Origin: Lacipirellula parvula
GTDB taxonomy: Bacteria > Planctomycetota > Planctomycetia > Pirellulales > Lacipirellulaceae
Length of the DNA stretch: 64,000 bases
Reading direction: 5' to 3'
Assembly (NCBI RefSeq): GCF_009177095.1
Contig: NZ_AP021861.1
Location: forward strand, 1,426,001 to 1,490,000
Shown here: one piece after another, positions 35,001 to 44,862 of the stretch
How the letters are laid out: every line of letters starts with the position of its first letter
Numbering within the stretch: position 1 is the stretch's first letter
Notes under the pieces: model-generated
Told to the model about the DNA's origin: nothing
Database searches by the model: none
Seen by the model: only the letters and a program-made list of their open reading frames with translations
Program-made: the position numbers and the translations under genes

Positions 35001-37196
35001 TTACGCCCCTTGTTTCGACTTCTGGCCGGCATTCTTCGCCTTGCCGGCGACGTCGGGCTCCGTGACGCTGGCTGGCGGCGTCGCCAATTTGGGAATCGGC
35101 ACGCCGCTGCTGGCTGCAAGCAGTTCGCGTTGAGCGCGATGCTCTGGCTCGTCGTGCCAGGCCGCTGCACGAACGTAGGCCCCGTCGGGCATCAGGACGC
35201 GTGCCCGGGAATTGTCGCGGAGGTACGTCGGAATGATTTCTTCGCAAACGCGGCGTTTCAATTCAGGCGCTTCGATCGGGAACATCACCTCGACGCGGCG
35301 TTCGAAGTTGCGCGGCATCCAGTCGGCGCTGCTGAAGTAGACGTGCTCCTTGCCCGCATCGCCGAAGACCATAATGCGGCTGTGCTCCAAGAAGCGATCG
35401 ACGATGCTGCGAACGCGAATGTTGTCGGAAATGCCGGCCAGCCCTGGCCGCAGGCAGCAGATGCCGCGGATCACGAGGTCGATCGGCACGCCGGCCTGGC
35501 TCGCCTGGTAAAGCGCTTCGATCGTTTCGCCGTCGACCAACGAGTTAAGCTTCGCGAAGATGCGTGCGTTCTTGCCTTCGCGGGCGCGGGCGGCTTGCTC
35601 GTCGATCAGTTCGATCGTGCGGCGGTGCAGATCGGTGGGGGCGATCACCAGCTTCTTCCACTCGTGCCCTTGCGAGTAACCAGTGAGGAAGTTGAAAAGC
35701 GCCGTGCAATCGTCGGCGACGAGCTTGTTCGACGTGAACAACGCCGTGTCGGTGTAGAGGCGAGCTGTCGACGGGTTGTAGTTGCCCGTGCCAAGGTGAC
35801 AGTACCGACGGACCTTCGCGCCTTCCTGCCGCACGACCATCGCGAGCTTGCAGTGAGTCTTCAGATCCATGAAGCCGTACACGACGTGGACGCCGGCCCG
35901 TTCCATTTGCCGCGACCAGCTGATGTTATTCGCTTCGTCGAAGCGGGCCTTCAATTCGACGAGGGCGGTGACGTGCTTGCCGTTCTCGGCCGCTTGGATG
36001 AGCGATTTGACGATCGGGCTGTCGCCGCTGGTGCGGTAGAGCGTTTGCTTGATCGCGAGAACGTGCGGATCTTCAGCGGCGCTCTGGATGAAATCGACCA
36101 CCGGATCGAAGGAGTCGAACGGGTGGTGAAGCAGCACGTCGCGATCGGCGATTTCGGCGAACAGGTTGTCGCCGCGGCGCATCCCCAGCGGCTGACGCGG
36201 GGTGAACGGGGCGTCGCGGAGAGCGTCTTTGCCAGGTAGGCGGGCGAGTTCGTTGAGGGCCGTCATGTCGAGCATGCCATCGACGCGGTAGACCTCGGAG
36301 TACTTCTCGCCTTCGACGAAGAAGTTTTCTTGCAACTGCTCTTCGCCGATGAGCGTTTCGAGCAGATCGCGACTCATTTCCTTGTGGACTTCGAGGCGAA
36401 CGGCTTCGGAATGCTGGCGATCGCGGAGCCGCGACTCAATCGTCCGCAGCATGTCGTCTGACTCTTGCTCGAGCATGTCGACGTCCATGTCGCGCGTGAG
36501 CCGGAACGTCGCGTGGTGGGCGCTTTCGTAGCCGCCGAAGAGTTCCGACAGCTTGCAGGCGATGATGTCTTCGAGCAGCACGAGCTTGTTCTCGTGCGGT
36601 CCGCCAACGTCGATGAATCGCGGCAGCACCTGCGGCAGTTGGACCACGGCGAAGAGTTCCGCGGGGCCCAGGCCGCTCGTCCGCTGCAAGAGCGCGGCGA
36701 GGTAGAGGCCGCGATTGTGGAACCGGGGGCTCGGATGGCTGGGGTCGATCGCCATCGGCGTGAGGATCGGGAACGCCCGCTGGCGGAAGAATTCGTCGAC
36801 GATCTTCCTCTGGGCTTTGTCGAAGTCGGCTTCTTTGAGCAGCAGAATTTGCTGTTCGGCGAGGGCTGGAAGGATCGCCTTGTTCCAGCAGCGGTATTGT
36901 TGCTCGACCAACTCGCGCGTCCGCTGCCAGATGCGCTGGAGTTGCAGCAGCGCGTCGAAGCCGTCGGCCGCGACGTCTTGCGGGGCCACGCCGCCGAACG
37001 CTTGTTCGCGCAGGCCGGCGACGCGGACCATGAAGAACTCGTCGAGGTTCGAGCTGAAGATCGAGAGGAACTTCACGCGCTCGAGAAGCGGGTTCGACGG
37101 ATCCTGAGCCTCTTCCAACACACGAGCGTTGAACTCCAGCCAGCTCAACTCGCGGTTGATGAAGTGCTCGGGCTGGTAGACGACGGGCTCGGACAT
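35001..37196 (-). CDS. ppk1: Polyphosphate kinase
   Basis: PPK1 makes inorganic polyphosphate from ATP reversibly. From the chosen ATG at 37196 (MSEPVVYQPEHFINRELSWL) it has 731 residues, slightly longer than the 690-700 of many homologues because of a polar tail (about 700-731). Family motifs: FINRELSWLEFNARVLEEA at the N-terminus, SFDPVVDFIQSAAEDPHVLA, and RYCHLGTGNYNPSTARLYTD, whose first His is the autophosphorylated residue. The gene appears monocistronic. Confidence 0.96.
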   Translation of the reverse strand: MSEPVVYQPEHFINRELSWLEFNARVLEEAQDPSNPLLERVKFLSIFSSNLDEFFMVRVAGLREQAFGGVAPQDVAADGFDALLQLQRIWQRTRELVEQQYRCWNKAILPALAEQQILLLKEADFDKAQRKIVDEFFRQRAFPILTPMAIDPSHPSPRFHNRGLYLAALLQRTSGLGPAELFAVVQLPQVLPRFIDVGGPHENKLVLLEDIIACKLSELFGGYESAHHATFRLTRDMDVDMLEQESDDMLRTIESRLRDRQHSEAVRLEVHKEMSRDLLETLIGEEQLQENFFVEGEKYSEVYRVDGMLDMTALNELARLPGKDALRDAPFTPRQPLGMRRGDNLFAEIADRDVLLHHPFDSFDPVVDFIQSAAEDPHVLAIKQTLYRTSGDSPIVKSLIQAAENGKHVTALVELKARFDEANNISWSRQMERAGVHVVYGFMDLKTHCKLAMVVRQEGAKVRRYCHLGTGNYNPSTARLYTDTALFTSNKLVADDCTALFNFLTGYSQGHEWKKLVIAPTDLHRRTIELIDEQAARAREGKNARIFAKLNSLVDGETIEALYQASQAGVPIDLVIRGICCLRPGLAGISDNIRVRSIVDRFLEHSRIMVFGDAGKEHVYFSSADWMPRNFERRVEVMFPIEAPELKRRVCEEIIPTYLRDNSRARVLMPDGAYVRAAAWHDEPEHRAQRELLAASSGVPIPKLATPPASVTEPDVAGKAKNAGQKSKQGA

Positions 37197-37313
37197 GGAA
37201 TGCGACGGTACGGCTGGGGATGCGCGGGGAGAACGCCAGCGCAATTATAGCGTACCGAGGCCCCGCTGCCGGGGCGGGGAAAAAGACTCAAGTTTTGCCG
37301 GCGGCAGGTTCAG

Positions 37314-37338
37314 GACCCCCGGCTTAAAGCCGGGGGCT
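37314..37338. repeat. CCCCCGGCTTAAAGCCGGGGG palindrome
   Basis: A near-perfect palindrome (core 37316-37336) lies between the Dabb gene stop and the ppk1 start. It resembles in design, not sequence, the CCCCGGGC family. It may work as a stem-loop 3' end for the Dabb gene. Confidence 0.6.
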
Positions 37339-37362
37339 CGCTTTGGGTTTGCGTGCGTCGTT

Positions 37363-37677
37363 TTAGGCGAGGGCGTCGAAGACGCGGACTTTCGACCAGT
37401 TGGGCGACTGCTCGGCGATGAATTCTTTGTGCCGCGGAGCGACCTGGTATTGGTCGTGGGATTCCTTGCTGTCGAACACGGCGACCAGGGCGACGTCGAA
37501 GTCTTGATCGTTCACGGGGCGTTGGTAGGAAGGTTCGCGGGCGCCTGCGCTGTAGTGGACCGTGCCGGGGTGATCGGTGAGGTATTTGTCGCAGGCGGCG
37601 ATAAACGATTTAACCGACGCTGGCGATTGGTCTTTGAGCGTGAAGAAGACGACGTGGGCGAGGCCGGGGGCGGACAT
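37363..37677 (-). CDS. Dabb (stress-responsive A/B barrel) protein
   Basis: The 104-residue protein is a single dimeric alpha/beta-barrel (Dabb) domain: HVVFFTLKDQSPASVKSFIA, YSAGAREPSYQRPVNDQDFD, VALVAVFDSKESHDQYQVAP and RHKEFI. Family members serve varied small-molecule roles, and the substrate here is unknown. It is complete, with a normal length and an ATG start at 37677. Confidence 0.88.
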   Translation of the reverse strand: MSAPGLAHVVFFTLKDQSPASVKSFIAACDKYLTDHPGTVHYSAGAREPSYQRPVNDQDFDVALVAVFDSKESHDQYQVAPRHKEFIAEQSPNWSKVRVFDALA

Positions 37678-37744
37678 ATTTCGATCCTAGTTCGATTGGA
37701 TGGGAGTCAAGCGACTTACAGCGACTTGAGAGGCCGCGCGGCGG

Positions 37745-38524
37745 CTACTTAGGAGCTTCGCCTGGGGCGATGCGCTGATTGTCTTTGAAGAACTGCTCGC
37801 TGACCGTGCCGTCGGCGGCCCAGCGGCTGAGCTTGCCGTTGAGCTTGCCTTTGGAGAAGGTCGCTTCGCCGACCTTCCGGCCCGATTGGTCGTATTCGGT
37901 CATCAGGCCGTCGAGAGCGCCGTCAACGAAGATCGACTCTTGGCGAGGCTTGCCGCTCTCGTAGAAGGTCTTGCGAGCGCCGGCCAGCTGATTCTCGGCA
38001 AAGCTTTGTTCGATCTTGGGCGTCTTGCCGTCAGCGAAGTAGCTGGTCCAAGCGCCGTCGCGTTTGCCGGCTTTGTAACCTTTCTTCGACTGCAGCGTAC
38101 CGTCGGCGCGGAAGACTTCCCACTGGCCGTCGGGAGCGCCCTTCTTGAAGATGACCGTCTTGGCAAGTTGGCCGTTGTCGTGCCAGTAGCTCCAGGGGCC
38201 TTCGTGAACGCCGTTGTCGAAATTCCCCTCGGCGAACTTCTGGCCGTTGCGGTAGTACTCGGTGTATTGGCCGTGGTTGACGACTTGATTGTCAGAGAGG
38301 ATTCGCACCTGGCGGCTGACGCGCGGTTTGCCGTCGTCGTACTTTTCGCTGACGGGGCCTTCTTGCGCGACCGTCGGCTCTGGCGCCGGGGTCGGTTCGT
38401 CGAGGTAGATCGGCGCGGCCTGCGGCGCCGCCGCGTCTTGTGCGACCGCGACGTTATCGGCGAGGAGGCGCCCGCCGACGCAGGCGGCCAAGGCGAAGTA
38501 GCGAAGCGAACGCAGAAAAGTCAT
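37745..38524 (-). CDS. Exported MORN-variant repeat protein
   Basis: From the ATG at 38524 the protein has 259 residues, with a signal peptide (MTFLRSLRYFALAACVGGRL, cleavage near ADNVAVAQ). It has at least six MORN_2-type repeats such as YYRNGQKFAEGNFDNGVHEG and YWHDNGQLAKTVIFKKGAPD. Databases often label this repeat as YwqK-type antitoxin, but nothing here suggests a toxin. It is probably an envelope or periplasmic scaffold. The frame continues 40 codons upstream without signal-like features. Confidence 0.82.
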   Translation of the reverse strand: MTFLRSLRYFALAACVGGRLLADNVAVAQDAAAPQAAPIYLDEPTPAPEPTVAQEGPVSEKYDDGKPRVSRQVRILSDNQVVNHGQYTEYYRNGQKFAEGNFDNGVHEGPWSYWHDNGQLAKTVIFKKGAPDGQWEVFRADGTLQSKKGYKAGKRDGAWTSYFADGKTPKIEQSFAENQLAGARKTFYESGKPRQESIFVDGALDGLMTEYDQSGRKVGEATFSKGKLNGKLSRWAADGTVSEQFFKDNQRIAPGEAPK

Positions 38525-38680
38525 CGAAACTACTCTCCGGAGATCCTGCCCGCCGGGGCAGGTTGGCTTGTGGGGCGAACCTTCAGTATGCCGGTCGACT
38601 GCGTCCCAGCCTAGCAATCGTCGCGGACTTGCCGCCGGGGGCAAGTCGCTTTCTGTAGCCGGCGGGTGCGGCTTTGCGGT

Positions 38681-39997
38681 TTAGGCCGATTCGGGGGCCT
38701 TTTTGCCGCTTTCGAAGTACCAGTCGGGGGGCAAAATTGTGTCCTTGCCGACGACGATGATCCCGTCGCGGATGGCGACGCAGTCGCCCGACACGTCGTC
38801 GAGCTGGGCGTCGTTAATAATACGGACCCGCTGGCCGATACGGCAATTCTTGTCGACGATGGCGCCTTCGATGACGGCGCCGGCTCCGATGCCCATCGGT
38901 GGTTCCTCGGCGAAATCGCTGGCTGCCACGGCTTCCGGCGATTCGTAAAAGTCGGCGCCCATCAAGATCGAGTTGCGAATCGTGACGTCGCGGCCGATGC
39001 GGCAGCGTAGGCCGATGACGCTGTTTTCGATGCGGGCGCCCGGCTCGATGATGCAGCCGTCGGAAATCAGGCTGCCGGTGACCATCGCGCCGTCGATCCG
39101 CGACGGCGGCAGGAAGCGGGGGCGGGTGTAGATCGGTGCGCTCGCGTCGTTCATGTCGAACGGCGGGTTCGGCTGAGCGAGCTGTAGGTTCGCTTCGTAG
39201 AACGAACCGATCGTGCCGATGTCTTCCCAGTAACCGTCGAATAGGTGGACCTGCACGCGGCGGGTGCCGATCGCGTGGGGGAAGACTTCGCGGCCGAAGT
39301 CTTGGTGGTTGTCCTGGGCGAGCATCTCGGCCAGCACCTTCGCGCTGAAAACGTAGATACCCATGCTGGCGAGGCAATCGCGGCCGCCGCTGGCGACGCC
39401 GCGGCTGTCGATCCAGCCCGGGTCCATGCGGACGGGGGCGATTTGCTCTTCGGTTTTCGGCTTCTCGACGAAGCCTTCGACTTGCCCCGAAGCGTCGACG
39501 CGCATGATGCCCATCGCCGCGGCTTCGCTGGCGTGGACAGGCTTTGCGGCGATGGTGATGTCGGCCTTCGAGTCGATGTGCGTTTGGATCATCGCGGCGA
39601 GATCCATCCGGTAGAGCTGGTCGCCTGACAGGATTACGACGTAATCGACGCCGAGTTGGGTGAAGTAGCGGAGATGCTTGCGCACCGCGTCGGCGGTCCC
39701 TTGGTACCAGCCGGTGCCCTCGGACATCGTCTGTTGGGCGGCCAGGATTTCTACGAAGCCGCCGCTGAAGTTGTCGAAGCGGTAGGTGCCGCGGATGTGG
39801 CGGTGGAGACTCACTGAGAGGAATTGGGTGAGAACGTAGATGCGGTTGATGCCGCTGTTGAGGCAGTTGGAAATCGGAATGTCGATAAGGCGGTACTTGC
39901 CGGCGAGCGGCACGGCCGGCTTCGACCGGTAGTTCGTTAGCGGCTGCAACCGCGTTCCCTGTCCGCCGCCTAATACGACTGCTACCGCATTCTTCAT
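38681..39997 (-). CDS. glgC: Glucose-1-phosphate adenylyltransferase
   Basis: GlgC makes ADP-glucose for glycogen synthesis. The 438-residue protein has the nucleotidyltransferase opening (VVLGGGQGTRLQPLTNYRSK, PAVPLAGKYRLIDIPISNC), SGDQLYRMDL with the metal Asp, FVEKPK and a C-terminal left-handed beta-helix (VIGLRCRIGRDVTIRNSILM) typical of the allosteric plant/cyanobacterial type. It has normal length. No other glg gene is next to it. The RAYT repeat unit lies just upstream. Confidence 0.96.
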   Translation of the reverse strand: MKNAVAVVLGGGQGTRLQPLTNYRSKPAVPLAGKYRLIDIPISNCLNSGINRIYVLTQFLSVSLHRHIRGTYRFDNFSGGFVEILAAQQTMSEGTGWYQGTADAVRKHLRYFTQLGVDYVVILSGDQLYRMDLAAMIQTHIDSKADITIAAKPVHASEAAAMGIMRVDASGQVEGFVEKPKTEEQIAPVRMDPGWIDSRGVASGGRDCLASMGIYVFSAKVLAEMLAQDNHQDFGREVFPHAIGTRRVQVHLFDGYWEDIGTIGSFYEANLQLAQPNPPFDMNDASAPIYTRPRFLPPSRIDGAMVTGSLISDGCIIEPGARIENSVIGLRCRIGRDVTIRNSILMGADFYESPEAVAASDFAEEPPMGIGAGAVIEGAIVDKNCRIGQRVRIINDAQLDDVSGDCVAIRDGIIVVGKDTILPPDWYFESGKKAPESA

Positions 39998-40055
39998 GAT
40001 GGATCTTCCAGCTGAGTGGATAAGTATTGTGGAAGCGAGCGTGTGCTATCTCAGT

Positions 40056-40628
40056 TTTGTGGGAGGCGTCTCCGACGCCGATTACGGCCACCATTCGCGA
40101 TCGAGCATGTGGCGACAGTTCTGACTGGCTGAGGAGTAGGGCCATTCCTCGGCTGCTTGCACCAACCCGGCCCTTACCGGATTGTGCTCAATGTACAGCG
40201 ATAGGTCATGTAGTTCAGCCTCGCTCCTGCAGCGGTGGTCTAGGAAACCTTCCTGCCAAAACGTTCCCTCACGCTGACAAAGCTTATTGAGTTCTCGAGC
40301 TGTGAACTTGTTGCTGTCGAGCATCAGTTGAGAGAGGTTCTCTCCCGGCATCAAACATAGCGTCATGTGATAGTGATCTGGCATAACGCAGAAGGCGAAT
40401 AATTTGATTCGATCGCGCGAGCGAAGGTAATTCCAGCTGTCTAGAAGTATTGCGGCGGCCCGCTCGTTCGCGAGTACCGAGCGGCGCTGATCGACGACTT
40501 TGGTGATGAAGTAACAAGCGAACGCCTCGGAGATTCTTCCTTGGCGAAGCGATTGAGAATTGCCTTTGATTGGGGCTCGATCGTTCACTTGCGGCCTGAA
40601 TCGGCGTCGGAGACGCCTCCCACAAAGA
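40056..40628. mobile_element. RAYT gene with bracketing REP sequences
   Basis: The left REP (40056-40084, GGGAGGCGTCTCCGACGCCG) and right REP (40598-40628, its reverse complement) enclose the transposase gene with almost no other sequence. The left REP contains the gene's stop codon. More copies lie at 12089-12119 and 13580-13676, consistent with mobilisation of REPs by this enzyme. The unit separates glgC and leuS. Confidence 0.9.
40082..40588 (-). CDS. REP-associated tyrosine transposase (RAYT)
   Basis: The 168-residue protein is a Y1/HUH-type transposase: FCVMPDHYHMTL holds the His-Tyr-His metal motif, NKFTARELNK and GTFWQEGFLDH follow, and LYIEHNPVRAGLV carries the likely catalytic Tyr. 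The family cuts and rejoins single-stranded DNA at REP palindromes and is usually single-copy and domesticated. Length and motifs look intact. It is bracketed by inverted REP copies. The presence of REP copies within 30 kb agrees with activity, past or present. Confidence 0.93.
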   Translation of the reverse strand: MNDRAPIKGNSQSLRQGRISEAFACYFITKVVDQRRSVLANERAAAILLDSWNYLRSRDRIKLFAFCVMPDHYHMTLCLMPGENLSQLMLDSNKFTARELNKLCQREGTFWQEGFLDHRCRSEAELHDLSLYIEHNPVRAGLVQAAEEWPYSSASQNCRHMLDREWWP

Positions 40629-40641
40629 AATCGTTGCTCCG

Positions 40642-43296
40642 CTACTTAACAGCCAGGATAACCAACCGTCCCGGAACGACCTTTTCCTGGGCGATGGTCT
40701 TGCCGACAAGTTGCTCGGCGACTTTCGGCTCCGCCTTAGCGGCCGCAAGAATTGTTCCGTTGTCGGCGTCGGCCGCGACGGTGATCTTGCCGCGGACTTT
40801 GCCGTTCACCTGCACGGCCAATTCGACGGTCGATTCGGCGATCAGCGACTCATCGAACTTCGGCCATGGTTCGTAGGCGAGCGTCTTGGCGTGGCCGAGC
40901 GCGTGCCACAGTTCCTCGGCCATGTGCGGCGCAAACGGCGCCAACAGCAGGATGAAGGGTTCCATGCAAGCCCGCGGGCGGCGTTCTTGCTTCGTGAAGA
41001 AGTTGGTGAACTCCATCATCCGGGCAATCGCCGTGTTGAACGAGAGCTTGGCAACGTCTTCGGTGACGGCTTTGATCGTCTTGTGGAGAACGCGGAGTTC
41101 GTCGGCGTTCGGGGCGTTGTCGGAGAGGGCAGGGCTGAGCGCCATTTCCTCGGCGCGATCGTCGATGATCATCCGCCACGCGCGGCCGAGGAAGTTGTAG
41201 ACGCCGTTGACGCCCTCCATGCTCCAAGGCTTCGTCGCTTCGAGCGGGCCCATGAACATCTCGTAGAGCCGTAGCGCGTCGGCGCCATATTCCTTCACGA
41301 CTTCGTCGGGGTTGATGACGTTGCCGCGGCTCTTGGACATCTTCTCGTTGTTTTCACCGAGAATCATGCCCTGATTCACCAGCTTCTGGAACGGCTCGAC
41401 CGTGCTGACGACGCCACGATCGTACAGGACTTTATGCCAGAAGCGTGCGTAGAGGAGATGAAGAACCGCATGCTCGGCGCCGCCGATGTAGAGGTCGATC
41501 GGCATCCACGCCTTTTCGATCGCGGGATCGATCGGCGCTGCGGCATTCTTCGGGTCGAGGAACCGCAGGTAGTACCAGCAACTGCCGGCCCATTGCGGCA
41601 TCGTGTTCGTTTCGCGTTTGTATTTCACGCCGTCGATGACGGGGTAGAGCCATTCGTCGGGCGCCTTGTCGAGCGGCGGCTCGGGGCGGCCGTGCGGCTT
41701 GAAGTCGTCGAGGTGGGGGAGGTCGACCGGTAGTTGGTCTTCCGGCACGGCGCGAACGCGGCCGGTCTTGTTCCCGGCGGCGTCGAGTTCGTGCAAGATC
41801 GGGAACGGTTCGCCCCAGAACCGTTGCCGGCTGAAGAGCCAGTCGCGGAGCTTGTAGTTGACCGCTTCGCGGCCGACTTCGCGCTCGGTGAGATCGGCAA
41901 TGATCTTGCGTTTGAATTCGGCAGTGGGAAGGCCGTTGTACTTGCCGGAGTTGATCGCGACGCCCGCGCCGCCGAAGCAGCGTTTGCCGGCGAGGACTTC
42001 TTCGCGCTCTTCCGGCGTGACAGCTTCGCCTGGGTCGACCACCGGGATGATCTTCAGGTTGAATTGCTGGGCGAATTCAAAGTCGCGCTCGTCGTGGGCC
42101 GCGACGGCCATGATGGCGCCGGTGCCGTAGGAGGCGAGCACATAGTCGGCGACCCAGATCGGGATGTGCTCCTCGTTCACCGGGTTCACGGCGTAGCTGC
42201 CGGTGAAGACGCCGGTCTTTTCCTTCGAGAGCTCGGTTCGCTCCAGGTCGCTCTTGCGGGTGGCTTGCTCGCGATAGGCGAGCACCTTGGCGGCTTCTTC
42301 CTTCTTGGTGAGGCGGTCGATGAGCGGGTGTTCCGGCGCGATCACCATGTAGGTGGCCCCGAAGAGGGTGTCGGGCCGCGTCGTGTAGACGTCGAGGCTC
42401 TCCTCGACGCGGATCTCCGTGGTGACGAAGAGCGATTCGGTCGTCCCTTCCTCGTCGGGGACGAGAACGTCCTGCACGCCGGGGAGGGGGAAGTAGACCT
42501 CGGCGCCGGTGCTTTTGCCGATCCAGTTGCGCTGGAGGGCTTTGATCCCATCGTGCCAGTCGAGCCCGTCGAGGTCCTTTTCTAAGCGGTCGGCGTAGGC
42601 GGTGATGCGGAGCATCCACTGCCGCAGCGGCATACGGACCACGGGGTGGCCGCCGCGCTCGCTCTTGCCGTCGATCACTTCTTCGTTGGCGAGCACCGTG
42701 CCCAGGGCAGGGCACCAGTTCACCGGGGCTTCGCTCTGGAAAGCGAGGCGGCGTTCGTCTTGGTAATCACGCACCGCCTCCGTGCCGAGGGCCGCGACTT
42801 CGGGCGGGATCGGCAACTCGGCGATCGGCCGGCCCTTTTGCAAGTCGGCGTCGAACCAAGTGTCGTAAATCTGCAGGAAGATCCACTGCGTCCAGCGGAA
42901 GTACTCCACGTCGGTCGTGGCGATTTCGCGGCCCCAGTCGTAGCTGAAGCCGAGGCTCTTCAGCTGCCGCCGGAAGGTCGAGATGTTTTTCTCGGTTTGG
43001 ATCCGCGGGTGGACGCCCGTTTTGATGGCGTGTTCTTCCGCGGGGAGGCCGAAGCTATCGAACCCCATTGGGTGGACGACGCTCTTCCCCTGCATGCGGG
43101 CAGCCCGGCAGACGATGTCGGTCGCCGTATACCCTTCGGGATGGCCGACGTGGAGGCCGTCGCCGCTGGGGTAGGGGAACATGTCGAGGGCGTAGAGCTT
43201 CTCGCCCGCCGGCATCTTCGGGGCGGCGAACGTCGCGTGCTGCTCCCAGTAGGCTTGCCACTTCGGTTCGATTGCAGCGGGGTTGTAGCGTGGCAT
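40642..43296 (-). CDS. leuS: Leucyl-tRNA synthetase
   Basis: LeuS charges tRNA-Leu and edits mischarged tRNA. The 884-residue class I enzyme has the HIGH-type motif [17 protein letters not shown] (near residue 52), the CP1 editing domain with [20 protein letters not shown], the [20 protein letters not shown] motif near 640, an anticodon-binding domain and a C-terminal part ending [13 protein letters not shown] and VNGKVRGK. It is longer than many bacterial homologues only slightly. It is monocistronic and divergent from hom. Confidence 0.97.
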   Translation of the reverse strand: MPRYNPAAIEPKWQAYWEQHATFAAPKMPAGEKLYALDMFPYPSGDGLHVGHPEGYTATDIVCRAARMQGKSVVHPMGFDSFGLPAEEHAIKTGVHPRIQTEKNISTFRRQLKSLGFSYDWGREIATTDVEYFRWTQWIFLQIYDTWFDADLQKGRPIAELPIPPEVAALGTEAVRDYQDERRLAFQSEAPVNWCPALGTVLANEEVIDGKSERGGHPVVRMPLRQWMLRITAYADRLEKDLDGLDWHDGIKALQRNWIGKSTGAEVYFPLPGVQDVLVPDEEGTTESLFVTTEIRVEESLDVYTTRPDTLFGATYMVIAPEHPLIDRLTKKEEAAKVLAYREQATRKSDLERTELSKEKTGVFTGSYAVNPVNEEHIPIWVADYVLASYGTGAIMAVAAHDERDFEFAQQFNLKIIPVVDPGEAVTPEEREEVLAGKRCFGGAGVAINSGKYNGLPTAEFKRKIIADLTEREVGREAVNYKLRDWLFSRQRFWGEPFPILHELDAAGNKTGRVRAVPEDQLPVDLPHLDDFKPHGRPEPPLDKAPDEWLYPVIDGVKYKRETNTMPQWAGSCWYYLRFLDPKNAAAPIDPAIEKAWMPIDLYIGGAEHAVLHLLYARFWHKVLYDRGVVSTVEPFQKLVNQGMILGENNEKMSKSRGNVINPDEVVKEYGADALRLYEMFMGPLEATKPWSMEGVNGVYNFLGRAWRMIIDDRAEEMALSPALSDNAPNADELRVLHKTIKAVTEDVAKLSFNTAIARMMEFTNFFTKQERRPRACMEPFILLLAPFAPHMAEELWHALGHAKTLAYEPWPKFDESLIAESTVELAVQVNGKVRGKITVAADADNGTILAAAKAEPKVAEQLVGKTIAQEKVVPGRLVILAVK

Positions 43297-43536
43297 ATCG
43301 GGAGTTTTGGTCGCGGGCGGTAAGTGGGGAATGAGTGGCGCCGGGGCCGGGACGGCCCGGCTCGCTGGTGGGGAGCAGGGCTAGAATCGCTGATTCTACT
43401 CGCCCTGCCAAGCGGCGCAAACCTGTCGCCCGTTGACGTTTGCGCACCTCGCGATTTACCATGGCGTGCTTGTTTCGGCCCGAACTTCCCGCACAGGGAG
43501 GCCCCTCCTCCACGGTAGGCCTGCCCTTTCATCGAG

Positions 43537-44847
43537 ATGACGCCACGCCCCATGGAAAAAACCAAAGTCGCCATTATTGGTCTCGGCACCGTCGGTAGCG
43601 GCGTGGCGCGTTTGCTGCTCGACCATGGCGATCGCACGGCCCGGCATGCGGGACGGGTGTTGTGGCTGGAGAAGGGAGTGGTTCGCGACCTGAAGAAGGG
43701 CCGCGATTGCGATCTGCCAGCCGGCGTGCTGACCGACAACGTCGACGACGTGATCAACGATCCGACGATCAAGGTCGTTGCCCACTTGGTCGGCGGTTTG
43801 GAGCCGGCCCGTACGATCATGCTGAAGCTGCTGGAAAGCGGCAAAGACGTCGTCACGGCGAACAAAGCGCTGCTGGCCGAGCACGGGCCCGAGTTGTTCG
43901 ACCGTGCCCGGGAGTTGGGCCGCTCAATCGCGTTTGAGGCGTCGGTGGCCGGCGGCATTCCGATCATCGCCAATATCAGCACCTGCCTGTCGGCGAACCA
44001 GATCGTTTCGCTGCACGGCATTCTCAACGGGACGAGCAACTTCATCCTCTCGAAGATGAGCGACGAAGGCGCCCCCTACGCCACGGTGCTCGCCGAGGCC
44101 CAGCGGCTCGGGTACGCCGAGGCCGATCCGACCATGGACGTCGACGGCAGCGACGCGGCCCAGAAGTTGGCGATCCTCGCGCAACTTGCCTTCGGCGCCC
44201 GCGTCGATTGGAAGGATATTCCCCGAGTCGGCATCGATAAGCTCGATGTGGCCGACGTGCGCTATGCGAAGCAGCTCGGCTACCAGATCAAGCTGCTCGC
44301 CACCGCCGACTTGGTGGACGACTACCTGGAACTCGACGTTTCACCGGCGTTGGTCCGTTCAGGCAGCCCGTTGGCGGAAGTGAGCGGCCCCTTCAATGCG
44401 ATTCGCTTGAAGGGCGACGCGGTCGGCCCGCTGTTTTACTTCGGCCAAGGCGCCGGGCAGATGCCGACCGCCTCGGCGGTGGTGGCCGACATGATCGACA
44501 CGGCCGTCGGTCGCACGGCGATCACGTTCAATACGCTGGAACTCTGGTCGAACCGTCAGGCGCGCGTGACCACGGCGCCGAACGACGCCGCGAAGGCGAA
44601 GTTCTACCTGCGGGTGATGGTGAAAGACACGCCGGGCGTGCTGGCCCAAGTGGCGACGGTGCTCGGCAAGCATGACATTTCGATCGCTTCGGTGCTGCAA
44701 CATGAACCGTCGCTGATGGAAGGCATCGTGCCGCTGATCATCATGACGCACGAAGCGAGCGAAGGCGACGCCGCCCGCGCTTGCGAAGAGATCGACAAGC
44801 TGGCAAGCGTCCGCGGCGAGACGGTTCGCATGTGGGTGCGTGGATAA
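43537..44847 (+). CDS. hom: Homoserine dehydrogenase
   Basis: This enzyme reduces aspartate semialdehyde to homoserine, the branch to threonine and methionine. The 436-residue protein has the NAD-binding GLGTVGSGVARLLLDHG near residue 12-28, VTANKALLAEHG, SVAGGIPII, the ILNGTSNFILSKM substrate loop, EADPTMDVDGSDAAQKLAIL, and a C-terminal ACT domain (about 350-436, YLRVMVKDTPGVLAQVATVL) for threonine feedback. M1 or M6 (43552) may be the start. It heads a plus-strand run with the apgM-like gene and lysC. Confidence 0.96.
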   Translation: MTPRPMEKTKVAIIGLGTVGSGVARLLLDHGDRTARHAGRVLWLEKGVVRDLKKGRDCDLPAGVLTDNVDDVINDPTIKVVAHLVGGLEPARTIMLKLLESGKDVVTANKALLAEHGPELFDRARELGRSIAFEASVAGGIPIIANISTCLSANQIVSLHGILNGTSNFILSKMSDEGAPYATVLAEAQRLGYAEADPTMDVDGSDAAQKLAILAQLAFGARVDWKDIPRVGIDKLDVADVRYAKQLGYQIKLLATADLVDDYLELDVSPALVRSGSPLAEVSGPFNAIRLKGDAVGPLFYFGQGAGQMPTASAVVADMIDTAVGRTAITFNTLELWSNRQARVTTAPNDAAKAKFYLRVMVKDTPGVLAQVATVLGKHDISIASVLQHEPSLMEGIVPLIIMTHEASEGDAARACEEIDKLASVRGETVRMWVRG

Positions 44848-44862
44848 GCGAATAGATGAGTT

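Noticed and set aside
37745-38524. YwqK-type antitoxin label for the MORN-variant protein
   Set aside because: The repeat type is shared by many non-toxin proteins, there is a signal peptide, and no toxin gene lies nearby.
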